A stretch of 64,000 nt of DNA from Watersipora subatra. Taxonomy: Eukaryota > Bryozoa > Gymnolaemata > Cheilostomatida > Watersiporidae. The notes below the pieces were generated by a model. It made no database searches. It was not told where the DNA came from and saw only the letters and a list, made by a program, of their open reading frames with translations. The translations under genes were made by a program, and so were the position numbers. How positions within the stretch are numbered: position 1 is the first letter of the stretch; each line of letters opens with the position of its first letter. Location of the stretch: assembly GCF_963576615.1 (NCBI RefSeq), contig NC_088714.1, forward strand, positions 35,691,143 to 35,755,142, given 5' to 3'. Shown here in pieces: positions 16,001 to 31,000 of this stretch.

Positions 16001-19000
16001 TAGTAAAGATTGGAGCATACACTATGACTTGACTATTTTTCCGGTTTAGATTTTGTTTTGTACATAATAATTTTTTTGTTATTAAAAATGATATTTACTA
16101 ATATTAATTATGTAGTTGCTTTGTTTCTATGCGCATGTACCTGAAATATTTACCATCAGGTTTACGGGCTTTCAAATGAATTAAATTAAATACAGCATAT
16201 TTTATCAGATTTTTTTCCAATGTTTCTGATTTTATACAGTAATTTAACTTAGTGTGCCAATGATTGGCTGTATAACCTTTGTAAGAACGTTTCAGAATAT
16301 TGATCGTTTATAGAGCTGCAAGAGTCATTCTATTGAAAGAACACAACAAAAGGATAAGTAGTTGTAGTCATCCTATTAGAGTGGTATCATACATTACTGT
16401 TTACTTACAGGGTACACAGGAAACAACTGCCAAGTCATCCTATTAGAGTGGTATCATACATTACTGTTTACTTACAGGGTTCACAGGAAACAACTGCCAA
16501 GTCATCCTATTAGAGTGGTATCATACATTACTGTTTACTTACAGGGTTCACAGGAAACAACTGCCAAGACATGCTATTAGAATGGTATCATACATTACTG
16601 TTTACTTACAGGGTACACAGGAAACAACTGCCAAGTCATCCTATTAGAATGGTATCGTACATTACTGTTTACTTACAGGGTTCACAGGAAACAACTGCCA
16701 AGTCATCCTATTAGAGTGGTATCATACATTACTGTTTACTTACAGGGTTCACAGGAAACAACTGCCAAGTCATCCTATTAGAGTGGTATCATACATTACT
16801 GTTTACTTACAGGGTTCACAGGAAACAACTGCCAAGTCATCCTATTAGAATGGTATCATACATTACTGTTTACTTACAGGGTACACAGGAAACAACTGCC
16901 AAGTCATCCTATTAGAATGGTATCGTACATTACTGTTTACTTACAGGGTACACATGAAACAACTGCCAAGTCATGCTATTAGAATGGTATCATACATTAC
17001 TGTTTACTTACAGGGTTCACAGGAAACAACTGCCAAGTCATCCTATTAGAATGGTATCGTACATTACTGTTTACTTGCATGGTACACAGGAAACAACTGC
17101 CAAGTCATCCTATTAGAATGGTATCGTACATTACTGTTTACTTGCATGGTACACAGGAAACAACTGCCAAGTCATCCTATTAGAGTGGTATCATACATTA
17201 CTGTTTACTTGCAGGGTACACAGGAAACAACTGCCAAGTCATCCTATTAGAATGGTATCATACATTACTGTTTACTTGCAGGGTTCACAGGAAACAACTG
17301 CCAAGTCATTCTATTAGAATGGTATCATACATTACTGTTTACTTGCAGGGTACACAGGAAACAACTGCCAAGTCATGCTATTAGAATGGTATCATACATT
17401 ACTGTTTACTTACAGGGTACACAGGAAACAATTGCCAAGTCATCCTATTAGAATGGTATCATACATTACTGTTTACTTACAGGGTACACAGGAAACAACT
17501 GCCAAGTCATCCTATTAGAATGGTATCATACATTACTGTTTACTTGCAGGGTACACAGGAAACAACTGCCAAGTCATCCTATTAGAGTGGTATCATACAT
17601 TACTGTTTACTTACAGGGTACACAGGAAACAACTGCCAAGTCATCCTATTAGAATGGTATCCTACATTACTGTTTACTTGCAGGGTTCACAGGAAACAAC
17701 TGCCAAGTCATCCTATTAGAGTGGTATCATACATTACTGTTTACTTACAGGGTACACAGGAAACAACTGCCAAGTCATCCTATTAGAATGGTATCATACA
17801 TTACTGTTTACTTGCAGGGTACACAGGAAACAACTGCCAAGTCATCCTATTAGAATGGTATCATACATTACTGTTTACTTGCAGGGTACACAGGAAACAA
17901 CTGCCAAGTCATCCTATTAGAGTGGTATCATACATTACTGTTTACTTACAGGGTACACAGGAAACAACTGCCAAGTCATCCTATTAGAATGGTATCATAC
18001 ATTACTGTTTACTTGCAGGGTTCACAGGAAACAACTGCCAAGTCATTCTATTAGAATGGTATCATACATTACTGTTTACTTGCAGGGTACACAGGAAACA
18101 ACTGCCAAGTCATGCTATTAGAATGGTATCATACATTACTGTTTACTTACAGGGTACACAGGAAACAATTGCCAAGTCATCCTATTAGAGTGGTATCATA
18201 CATTACTGTTTACTTACAGGGTACACAGGAAACAACTGCCAAGTCATCCTATTAGAATGGTATCATACATTACTGTTTACTTGCAGGGTACACAGGAAAC
18301 AACTGCCAAGTCATCCTATTAGAGTGGTATCATACATTACTGTTTACTTGCAGGGTACACAGGAAACAACTGCCAAGTCATCCTATTAGAATGGTATCAT
18401 ACATTACTGTTTACTTGCAGGGTACACAGGAAACAACTGCCAAGTCATCCTATTAGAATGGTATCATACATTACTGTTTACTTACAGGGTACACAGGAAA
18501 CAACTGCCAAGTCATCCTATTAGAGTGGTATCGTACATTACTGTTTACTTGCAGGGTACACAGGAAACAACTGCCAAGTCATCCTATTAGAGTGGTATCA
18601 TACATTACTGTTTACTTGCAGGGTACACAGGAAACAACTGCCAAGTCATCCTATTAGAGCGGTATCGTACATTACTGTTTACTTGCAGGGTACACAGGAA
18701 ACAACTGCCAAGTCATCCTATTAGAGTGGTATCGTACATTACTGTTTACTTGCAGGGTACACAGGAAACAATTGCCAACAAAGCTTCTGCACTAACTCTA
18801 CTTGTCTAAACTCAGGCATTTGTCAGGTTCACAAGAATGGCTATCGGTGTCTTTGTCTGCCAGGTTTTGGAGGGAATAATTGTGAAGTAAGTTTTTAAAA
18901 AATGAACATAATGATGGCGTGTTTTTATCTATTTTAGTGACTCTCTAAAGACTGCAATAAATACTTCTCTTTAACTCTATCTCCATTAATATTAGATTTT

Positions 19001-22000
19001 AAGTCAAGCCAATGAACTTACCTTTGCACACAACTGTGATCTTTGCAAAAGTTTTAGTTCTGTGAGCTACAAGTATAAATTACAATTCTTTGTCATTAAC
19101 AGAATTTTTTAGTTTGCCTGCATTCCTATAGACATGTATTTCTGGCTGCTGGCATTGTTATGAAGTCAAATTGAAATATCCAAGTACAGAATAATCTTTA
19201 AATGCTTATTCACTTGTTGTATTTTTCATTTTATAAATAAATGCTTTTATTTCATATAGATTCAACAAATTGTGTATGCTGATATTTATTATGCGTTTTT
19301 CCGAATCACCTCATTGTACTTGAATTTGTGCCAAAATATCATTTTGCCTTTCACCTACTCCTACATGTAAGCTAGCACATGACTGCTATACCCCCTTGTA
19401 AACTAGCACTTGACTGCTACACCACCTTGTAAGCTAGCACATGACTGCTATACCCCCTTGTGAGCTAGCACATGACTGCTATACTCCCTTGTAAGCTAGT
19501 ACATGACTGCTACAACCCCTTGTAAGCTAGCACATGACTGCTATACCTTCTTGTAAGCTAGCGCATGACTGCTATACCCTCTTGTAAGCTAGCACATGAC
19601 TGCTATACCCCCTTGTAAGCTAGCACATGACTTCTATACCCCCTTGTAAGCTAGCACTTGACTGTTATACCCCGTTGTAAGCTAGCACATGACTGTTATA
19701 CCTACATGCAAGCTGACACGCAACTGAAGCATGAAGCTCTACAAATATTTCGTGTAGTGGAACTCGGCTAGGATTTCTAGCCACCTAGCTACATGATTCG
19801 AGGGTTCCTTTTTCCTGCACAACCATTCAAAAAGCATGGTCTGTGTGAAGAAAGAACTGCCATCCATAAAGATAGGGCAGGAAATGCTTCAGGGGCTATA
19901 CCGCAGCCAACAGCTTTCTTCAGCTAACACAGTAGTTCCTTTCTGTGGGTGCCAAAATCTTGCTGAAGATTGCAGTAGTTCTATTAGTCTCATCCTGCAC
20001 TTGTGAGAGCACAGCTTTCTCTCCGCAGCTGCTGGCATCTGTGTTCAAGATATACGGCTGGCTAAGGTCAAGGTGAGCAAGCACAGGTGCCAAGGACAAA
20101 TGCTCTTTCAGTTCCTCAAAGGCTGTCCGCTCCTTCTTGCCCAAGGTCCGTTTCTCACCTTTTTTCTTTCAACCGGTGCAGAGGCTGTGCTGTGGTAGCG
20201 AAGCTCAGGATATACTGCTGGTAGTAACCTGCCACACCAAGGAAGCCTTGCAGCTCGCTGAGCCACCGAAGTAGTTAGCCATTCTTGGATCACCCACGTT
20301 TTCTTTGGGTCAGTAGATACACCAGCGCTAACCACATGGCTTAAGTAACGCACCTGTGACTGGAGTAGCTCACACTTGGAGAGTTACAGCTTTATTCTAG
20401 CTCCTTTCAGTCGAACTTCCTTTCAGTCTAACTTCCTTTGGTTGCTGGTACAGTTTATCCAGCCAGTGCAGGTGAGGATCAAAGTCAGGAGTGATGCTGA
20501 TGATCTTATCTAGGAAAAGCAAGAGCGACTTCCCATGCAAGCCCTGTAGTGCGCACTCCATTAGCCTTTAAAAGGTGGAGTAGGTGAGACCACAGGGCAG
20601 GATCTTCTTCTACAGGTTAGAGAGGGTAGCAAACGCTAACTGCTTCGGTGCATTGGTGCCCAAGGGTACTTGTCAGTAGCCACCGATCAGGTTCAGTGCA
20701 TCGAAGCTTTCGCCGATCCGAGAAAAGGGGTAAGTCGTTTCGCGTCAACTACCGACGACTGTCGTCACCGGCAGTTGGCAGTAAGTGCAGAAGTGCCGCT
20801 TGCCATTCTTCTCTTTGACCAACACCATCAGGAAACTCTAAGCACCTCCAGTCGGCTCAATGAGCCTCTTGCTCAGCAGGTCCTGAACTTAATACTTTAA
20901 CTCATGGAATCCGAGCATGAAGTTCCTCAGCGCCTCAGGAAGTTGAGCAGTGTCTCTTTTTCTGACCCTAGCCGATAGGGAAGCTGCTGACTTGGCCAGG
21001 TTCCCTCCTTCATTGAAATAGAATGCTCCACCTTGGAGGTTTGTCCCACACTTCCATAGCCGGGGCTAAACGTACTCTGGTAGGGTGTCAGCAATCGTGC
21101 CAGCCGCTTGGCCTGCCCCGGCTTTGTGCAGTTCCTTCAAGCTGCCGCAAACAGGTCTTCTAGGTAGGCTGGCACTCCAGGCTCAAGCATTTTTTCACCC
21201 GAAGGTACAACACTCAAGCCGAAGAGGGGTGGTTCATCATTCACCTGGTGGTCCTTCATTCCCGTGTACGTGTTAACCCTGACGCCGGTGTGGCAGTGTA
21301 GAAGTTGATTTGTAAGGTTTAGGCACTACATGACTACACTTGACTCGGTTTTGAGAATAACCTCAGAGGACAAAACTCATGGAGCAGGCTCCTGGATGGA
21401 TGGATCAATCTACCAGAGAGTCGTAAGGCATGTCAGACCGGCCATTAAGACAGGCTTCCGACAATGTATCGGCTAGAGTCCTTCTGGCTGATCCCCGAGT
21501 GCACTCCTGACAACACAGTCTGGTTTGGCTCAATTCAGTTCAGAGTATGTCACCATGTCCATACTGTCCTCTAGGCATCTGAGTTCTATGTAGTTCTTTC
21601 AGAGCCTTATAACAATTTTGGAGAGCTATGGACAGAGTCTCTTTCACCGGCATCTCAGCCAGAATATCCAAAAACCGTGTTCACATTAGTTTGGGATTAC
21701 TTTTTCTCCCTCCCTTCTCCATATACCCTTTCAACAAAGTGCTATAATGTACACATCAGCTGCCTTTACCTGTATGTCTATATGACCAATGTGAAAAAAC
21801 ACAACCCCATATTTGCACTAATTTTGTTCTAGCGGAACCTGTGCCAACCAAGCCCATGTGGAGCCTTTGGTACTTGCATAGGGCTAGAGAGAAACTATAG
21901 ATGCGATTGTATTGATGGATACACTGGAGAGAACTGCACTACAGGTTGGCGCTTGATCGTTGAACTAATATTTTGAAGTGTTCCTCCTATCTGTTCATTG

Positions 22001-25000
22001 TTGTCATTATCTCAAGAGCAACAAGCAAAACTTACATCGCTAAAATTTAAATGGTTGTTGACAAAACGTTTTTTTTTAAAACTGATGCCATATTTTCATT
22101 GACTACAGATTTATGTGATCCAAAATCATACCCTTGTGGCAATGGAGGGTTATGCCAAAGAAAAGCGGGAGCATATGAGTGCCAATGCATAGGTGCCTAT
22201 GGAGGACCTCAGTGCCAGATAAATCTATGCGAACAAGTAGTATGCATTATGAACAACACATCTCCCCGGCACTGTCAAATCAGCAATGGTGTGCCAATCT
22301 GTCACTGCTCTAAAGGATTCCGAGGTGACCGCTGCCAAGTAAGCATAATGTTATGAAATCATTTAACTTTAGCCTGAAGGCTAAAGGAGATCAGGAACTG
22401 ACTAAGTACAGTATATGTGTTTTACCAAAATGGTTATTGGACAGACAATTTTATGTTATTTGGGTGATTTTTTATAAAGAATCTTTATATTCGACGATCG
22501 ATATGTCCACATATCAGTCAGCAATATTGGCATGTTATTTGCAGCACATTATTACTGTATTATTTGCTTTCATAGTCCATTTCTGCAACTTTGCAGACTC
22601 AAGTAAAAAAGTATTACAAACAAAGCAGTGAACATTCAGTATCAGCAATATCTGAACACACTCTCCCAAAAAAGGCATAACTGAAGAGACAAATTTAAAT
22701 TTGATTTTAACACAGACCAAAACAAAAAAAACATCTCTGCTTTATAAAGTTTGTCAAATTTTCTTGTAAAGTCTTCCTAAATTTTACCAATTTACTCATT
22801 GTGTTTTAAAAATGATTAAGACACAATGACCTGTTAGATTATTTGAAGCCACGAGGGACATATGCTATATCAAAAGGAAGCATCAAAAGTACTGCTGCAT
22901 TAACTGTGGATAGTTGATTGACTTTGTGTACACAGGGCATGAATATAGGTCGTACAGACTGTGTATAGGTATGCAGATGACACTAAGCACATAAATCATG
23001 CAATTAGGCCATGCAGCATGTATATATTCAGATGACACTAGGTATATTAGATCATACATATAGGTCATTCAGTATGTATATATTCAGATAATATTAGGTA
23101 TATACTGTAGATCACGCATATAGGCGCAGTTGCAGTACACATGCATTTTCAAGTTTTGAAGAATGCGCATTTGCAGTATACATGAATTGCTGGGTTTCAG
23201 GTATTGTGTCATGGAAATAAATGCACAAAATATCACAGTGGGTAATTAGCAGTAGGAACACAGTTGCAGTAGCAGTAAATGTCTAATTTGCATTAGAAAC
23301 TGTAATGCACTGCACAATTACTGCATACTGCAATGGCGCAGTGCAGTTCTGAGGCATCCCAACCCTCGTGATTTCCATCTTTAATTCATATGGAGATACT
23401 GAGTAATATGTAATGTATAGGAGTTATTTGAAATACAAAATAAGTCATGTAATAAGGAACATATTCATAGGTGTAATGCACAATGCATGACATGTAATGC
23501 ACAATGCATGATATGTAATGCACAATGTATGATATGTAATACATAATGCATGACATGTAATGCTCAATGCATGATTTGCAATACACAATGCATGATATGT
23601 AAGGCACAATGCATGACATGTAATGCACAATGCATGATATGTAAAGCACAATGTATGATATGTAACACATAATGCATGATATATAATACGTAATGTGTGA
23701 TATGTAATGCCCAATGCATGATATGTAACGCTCAATGTATGATATTTAATCCAAAATTTACTACTTCCTGTAGTATCATGCTCATATTTAAAGAACAGCG
23801 CCACTGCCCTCTTTTAGTATGACGTGAATGAGTGCAAGCGCAGCAAGCCGTGTGTTAACGGAGGTACATGTGTGAACACAATAGGTTCCTTCTTCTGCGC
23901 ATGTGCAGCTGGGTAAGTGCTAAGACTTACATGTATATCATATTGCTGAATTCCTTTGAAAGCAGCACTGGAACCAAAATCTAATAGAACGTCTGCTGCC
24001 TGCTTTGAATGATAAACAAAAGTTTCCAGTTTGCTAGATGATGACAGTGTCGCCTTGTTACACGTCTTGATATGGTTTTCTCACAACTTTCAAAAGCGAG
24101 CAGTATATTTAGTAACATTTTACAAGATGGGATTGGAATCATATAGGTCATACAGTATTATATAGGTCATACATATAGGTCATACAGTATTATATAGGTC
24201 ATAAATATATGTCATACAGTATTATGTAGGTTGTTCAGGGTGTTCATAGGTCAAGTGTCTACAGGCTGTATAGTTGGTGTATAAGTCTTGCAAAATGTAC
24301 AAATGTCATTTAATATGTATAAAGGTCTTGCAGTAAGTATATACATATAGGTCATGCATATAGGTCATGCGGTATACGTATATATTCATGAAGTATATTA
24401 TCATAAGGGAACAGATAAGGGAACAGATGACCTGTAGAGCCGTAGCGAGGTAGCTAAAATTAGTTATTTAACTTCTCCTATGAAAAGATTAAATTTTTTA
24501 AAAAGTTGATCATGCAGAAATTGCAAAACATTCCAAAAAAGGATGTTGAATGAAAAAGGCTAAAAGTATGGCTGTTGGCAATAAACAAACAATCAGACTT
24601 GGATCGAATGTAGTAACAATCATATTCATACAGTAGTGACATACTTCACTTTGAGTTTTGATGAGCACATGTGTGCACAACTCACACATTCTAAACCTAA
24701 CCCTAACTGGCTGCAGGTATGAAGGTCACCTCTGTGATCAGAAAGAAGATCCTTGTGCTGAAAGCCTGTGTCTAAATGGAGGCAGCTGTCTGACGCAGAA
24801 TTCCAGTTATTCTTGTATCTGTCCTGATGGTTTGACAGGCCAACATTGCGGAGCAGTTGTGTGTGGTCAGCACAACCCTTGCTTGTATGTATTCACATCT
24901 GTATTATAACTATATCACTAAACCTGCTTGTATGTACTTATATCTGTACTATAACTAAATAACTTATCTAGTCTTTATCTAATCATCTCTGTATTACAAC

Positions 25001-28000
25001 TACACCACCCATTACATGTTCTGTCTGTTTAGAAAGCATCCACTATCATTAATGTGATCGATAACAAAAAATAATACACAGAGCAGCTGCTTGAAAATCT
25101 ATCATAAACAAAAAAATTATGTCAACTTGTAGGAATTGTTTCGCCTTAAACTTTGAATGGTATTTCTCCATTCTAATCCAAACAAGTTGTAAAACTTGTT
25201 ATCTTTATCAACATAATAAGTATTCTTTGTAGGAATGGTGGTACATGCAACCATCCAGTAAGTGGGAAACCATACTGTAATTGCCCAGCTGGATTCCAAG
25301 GAATAAGGTGTGATGTAAATACTTCCACACACGCCAGTCAAGTCTGTACCAATAATGGCACTTGTATGGACTCGATGAGTGGTTATAATTGCACTCGCAG
25401 ACCAGGATTTAATGGGTCAAACTGTGAGATTGACGGTTGCAGGTCAAACCCTTGTCATCACAATAGTGTTTGTATAGAGGATTCTGATGAATTCAGATGT
25501 TTATGCCCAACTGGCTACACGGGTCTGACTTGTGCTACTAATATTGATCCTTGTATTTCGAATCCATGCAAAAACTCAGGTACTTGCTTAGCTGGACTGC
25601 TTGACTTTTCTTGCCAATGCGCGACTGGTTATTCAGGGAAAACATGTGAAACTAATACTTGCTCGCTTTTGCCTTGTTTAAATGGAGGAAATTGTACGAT
25701 GGGTTATTCAAGTAAGAGATATATTTGTGACTGCCCTCCAGATTATACCGGAGCACGATGTGAGAATAGGATAGATGATTGCGAGTCCAGTCCTTGTTAT
25801 AACGCCGGAGTCTGTATCGATGGAATCAACTCATTTAGTTGTAAGTGTATAGATGGCTTTAGCGGAGCCTTATGTGATGTCGATCGCTGTTCTTCAAATC
25901 CTTGCACAAATGGATTTTGCAATATGACCAGTTCAGGGAACTATAAGTGCACATGCAACGCTGGCTATGAGGGTGAAAACTGTACGACCAACTCGGATGA
26001 TTGTGCATCGGCGCCGTGTCAAAATCAAGCTATCTGTAACGACAAGTTAGACGACTACTTTTGTCAATGTAAAGATGGGTTTGCAGGAAAAAACTGTGAG
26101 ATCGATGTTTGTGGCTTGCAAAAATGTCAACACAATGCAAAATGCCGTGGAAAGCCTCTAGGAAGATTTGAATGCCATTGTATAGCAGGTTTTACGGGAA
26201 GATTATGTGAAATAGACATTGATGACTGTAGCAGCCACAACTGTGAAAATGGGGCTATTTGTGTTGATCAAGTTGATGGCTACATGTGCAAGTGTTTGGC
26301 TGGATTTGGGGGAGAAAACTGCTCAAATGATTTTTGTACCATTAATAGATGTATGAACAATGGCACATGTGTTCCGCAAGTCAATGGCTCTTCATGTTTG
26401 TGCCCACCTGAATATTTTGGTGACAGATGTCAGACACTACGGAATCATTGCGATTCTCACCCGTGCGCTAACAATGCAACATGTATAAATAAGTTCACAG
26501 ACTTCGAGTGTATTTGCAGTAATGGCACCTCAGGTGAGACATGTCGCAAACATGTATGCAGCAGCGACACCTGTAAAAACAATGGCACATGTATAGTTAC
26601 AGAGCGTGGCTTTGTCTGTAGATGTTACCATGGTTACCAAGGTGTACAATGCGAAAAAAAAGCTGATGAATGCAAATCTTCACCTTGCCTAAATGGAGGT
26701 GAATGTATAAACACAAACAAGGGCTATGTTTGCAAATGCGCGGATGGGTACACTGGAGTGACCTGCGACACTGATCGTTGTCATGCACAGCTTTGTCAAA
26801 ATGGGGGTACATGCAGTCGCTTGCCTTTAGGAAGAATGGAGTGCTTATGTCCTTGGAATTTCACTGGAGAGTTTTGTGAGACGGAAGTTGACCACTGCCA
26901 AAGTAATCCATGCTTTAACAATGCCACTTGCTCTAATCTAGTGAATACCTACCAATGTGAATGTCCTGAAGGATTCGCTGGAACAACATGTGATCTGAAT
27001 TTATGCATGGGCAATCACTGCATGAACAATGGAACTTGTGTCGGACTGAAACACGGATATAAGTGCTTGTGCTTAGCAGGGTTTGTAGGTGAACTATGTC
27101 AAGTGGATTTAGATGAGTGCATGTCAAACCCATGCCAAAATGCAGGAACCTGTTGCGACAACGTCGGAGGTTTCACATGCTCATGTCAAGATGGCTACAC
27201 TGGAGAGCTGTGTCAAATCTCCAACAATAGCTGCATGTCATATCCTTGCCTGAATAATGCTTCTTGCGTTAACTCGCTTAACGGTTATGAATGCGAGTGT
27301 CTTTCAGGGTTTTTTGGAAAACATTGTGAGTTGGACTACTGTCATCCTAACCCGTGTTTTGCAGGCAAGTGTATCAAACAAGATGATGGCTTTGATTGTT
27401 CTTGTTCAGATGGATTCACCGGTAAAAATTGTAGCATACTTGTCAAGGGATGTCAGGAAAATCGCTGTTACAATGGTGCATTATGTGTTAATGAACGAGG
27501 TAAATATTCTTGTAAATGTCCAGATGGGTATGCAGGTGACTTATGCCAGATGTATGTATGTGACAACAATGGTCCTTGTGGTTCAAATGGACTCTGTGAA
27601 CCAAAAGCAAATGACAAACGGTATCAATGTAGATGTGATGTTGGATATTATGGCAACTTATGCGACCAGAATTACTGCCAGCCTGATCCCTGTGGCCATG
27701 GAATCTGCAAAGGTAGCGCTAATGGTTTCACTTGCATTTGCCATTACGGGTTTGACGGAATACGATGTGAAAAAGACATTAACGAATGTCAAACGATGCC
27801 TTGTTTAAACAATGCAACTTGTATTAACCTCTCAGGATCATATGCGTGTGACTGCCTTCCTGGTTTTGATGGTGACCACTGCCAAAAAGATCTCTGTGAG
27901 CCATCTCCCTGCGCTAACAACGGTTCGTGTGTTAGAGAAGTAGGAGGCTTCAATTGCACATGTCCGGTAGGATATTCTGGGGAAACATGTAACTCTTATG

Positions 28001-31000
28001 TCTGTGATAAGATGGTTTGCGTATATGGTGAATGCATTCTAGAAGGTGACAAGGCTGGTCAATGCGCTTGCTCAGCTGGCTATACTGGCAGGTTTTGTTA
28101 TTCCCTTATCAAGGAATGTCAATCCTCACCATGTAGAAATAATGGCACCTGCCAAAACCTTATTGGGGGTTATCAGTGCCTATGTCCAGCAGGATACTAT
28201 GGAAAAGATTGCGAATATGATTACTGTGATCCTAACCCGTGTGATAATGATGGGAGTTGCATTCAAGTTGCGAATGACTTCTTCTGCAATTGCAAAACGG
28301 ACTACGCAGGAAAAACATGTACTGAAGTCATTAAGGAATGCTTATCATCACCTTGTCTTAACCAAGGCAAGTGTGTTGAAGCTACTGGAGGATTTTATTG
28401 TCAATGTTTTCCTGGCTACGAAGGCGCTTTTTGTGAGGTTAACACTGATGAATGCTTTGATAGCCCTTGTCACAAAGGGTTTTGTACTGATCTCATCAAC
28501 GATTACAGTTGTGCTTGTCCACTTGGAACAGTAGGAAAAAATTGTTCCATTGATTTATGTGCTTCAAATCCATGTTCATATGGAGTATGCACTCCTTTAG
28601 ATGGAGGTTATCAGTGCTCTAGCGATTTGTGTGCAAGTGACCCATGTGACAATAGAGGTAAATGTTCCGTAAGCTCTAATGGCAACTACACATGTAATTG
28701 CTATGATGGCTTCACGGGTGACTCATGTTCGATGGACCTATGCCTACCAAATCCATGTTATAAAGGTACGTGTTTCGGTGTTGACCGTAACTATACATGT
28801 AAATGTGACCCCGGTTTTAGTGGTAGAAACTGTGATGTTGATCTATGCTCATTCTGTCAGCATGGTACATGTTTTACGACTTTTGATGGAGTTGATTGTC
28901 TGTGTCAGCCAGGTTGGAGCGGTCAAATGTGCAGTGTGAATATAGATGACTGTTTGGCAGATCCGTGTCAGAATTTTGCGGTGTGTACGGATCATGTAAA
29001 TGATTATTTTTGCACGTGTACAGATGGATACAGCGGAAAAGATTGTAGCTTGGATTTGTGTGTTGCTGCAAATTGCGGTAATGGAACCTGTAATCGTTCT
29101 CCTGGTAAAGCTAATTGCACTTGCAGTCCTGGATTCAGTGGTACCCAATGTCGAGATAATATTGATGAGTGTGCATCAAACCCTTGTATGAATGGACGTT
29201 GTTATGATAAAGTTGGAGGATTTGAATGCATTTGTTCAACTGGATTTTATGGTGAGCTTTGTGAACATGACTACTGCAATACATCTTCATGCGTTCAAGG
29301 ATCCTGCGTTCGAGTTGTTGATGGATACAGATGTGCATGCTTTAGCGGCTACACCGGAGCTAACTGTGACGAGAACTTTGATCGCTGTATTTCAGATCCT
29401 TGCTTGAATAATGCTACTTGTATTACACAAGTCAATGGCTACAGATGTCGTTGCGCGGTCGGATTTGGTGGTAGTTTATGCGATAAAGACTTTTGCAATC
29501 CCTCACTTTGTAAGTTTGGAGACTGCGTACCCTTGCTTGGGGGATATCGGTGTAATTGTTTAAATGGATATATGGGTTTGCATTGTGAAACTAACATCAA
29601 TGATTGCTCAGGAAACAGCTGCCTACATGGAGGAAGCTGTATAGATGGCACTAGTAATTTTACATGCCTCTGCCCGATTGGCTTTTCAGGTTCAAAGTGT
29701 GAAGTTGATGAATGCCAAACTAATCCATGTCAGAATGGTGTGTGTCAAAGAATTTCAGGTGGTAGTTTATGTATTTGTGAGCCAGGTTACACTGGTAAAC
29801 TATGTGAGACCAATTACGATGACTGTCTGTATAACCCGTGTCACAACAATGCTAGTTGCATAGATGAAATCAATGGCTTCAGATGTCAGTGCAAGCCAGG
29901 GTTTGTAGACAGACTATGTTCCTCTGATTTATGTAGTGCAAGCCCATGTATCAATGGTCGATGTGTTGGAACCGATGGAAGCTATGCTTGCATGTGTGAC
30001 TTTGGTTGGACAGGTGTTTGGTGTGAAGCAGCACTCAATAGTTGTGTATCAGATCCATGTATGAACAATGCTACTTGTTTGGACTATGCTGGAAATTTTC
30101 GCTGTAGCTGTTTGTCTGGATTTTCTGGATCTGATTGTTCTGTTGATCTTTGCAGTTTGCTTGACTGTGGCCTCAATGGAACATGCCATGTTAGACTTAA
30201 TGGAGTGTCATGCAGCTGCGATGCAGGATTTACTGGCAATAACTGTAGAACAAAAGTAGACCATTGCGCTAATACGGTTTGTCACAATGGTGGAATCTGT
30301 GTGAGCAACCTCACTGGCTTTGAATGTATCTGCCCAGATGGTAAACTCGGAAGGCTTTGTGAACAAGACCTATGTTTTCCTTCACCTTGCAAACATGGTC
30401 ATTGCCTACCTTTACCACAAAACTACTCTTGCGAATGTTTCGCTGGATATGAAGGAAGACATTGTACAGCTAAGAAAAATGACTGTGCTTCCTCTCCTTG
30501 CCAGGCTGGAGCATGTAATAATCTAGTCAATGATTTTGAATGTATTTGTCCACCAGGTAAAGCAGGCATTTTGTGTGAGACAGATTTGTGTTCACCTTCA
30601 AAATGCATTCGAGGTACATGCAAACCTGAAGTTGGGAATTTTAGCTGTCAGTGTCCACCCGGATATACGGGTCATTTGTGTGAAAAAGATATTGATGAAT
30701 GCGCTACAGGCTTTTGTTCTAAAAACTCACGATGTGTAGATGGCATAAATGACTACACATGTATATGTGATGATGGGTTTGTGGGCAAGTCATGCTCAGT
30801 TAATCTTTGTTCAGATGTTTTCAATCCTTGTGACCATGGGACATGTAGAGGAACCCCCAAAGGTCTTTTTTGTGACTGTGACAAGGGATATGAAGGAAAA
30901 ACATGTTATAGAAACATAAACGAGTGTATTTTCACCAACTGCTCTGGAAATGGGGTATGTATCGATTCCATAGGAACCTACTCATGCGCTTGCAATCCAG

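Noticed and set aside
16367-18778. CRISPR-like look of a regular array
   Set aside because: The repeats are contiguous without unique spacers, and the context is an animal gene intron.
23386-23804. Cysteine/histidine-rich - strand frames of 94-119 codons
   Set aside because: They derive from the 21-bp array in intron 12.
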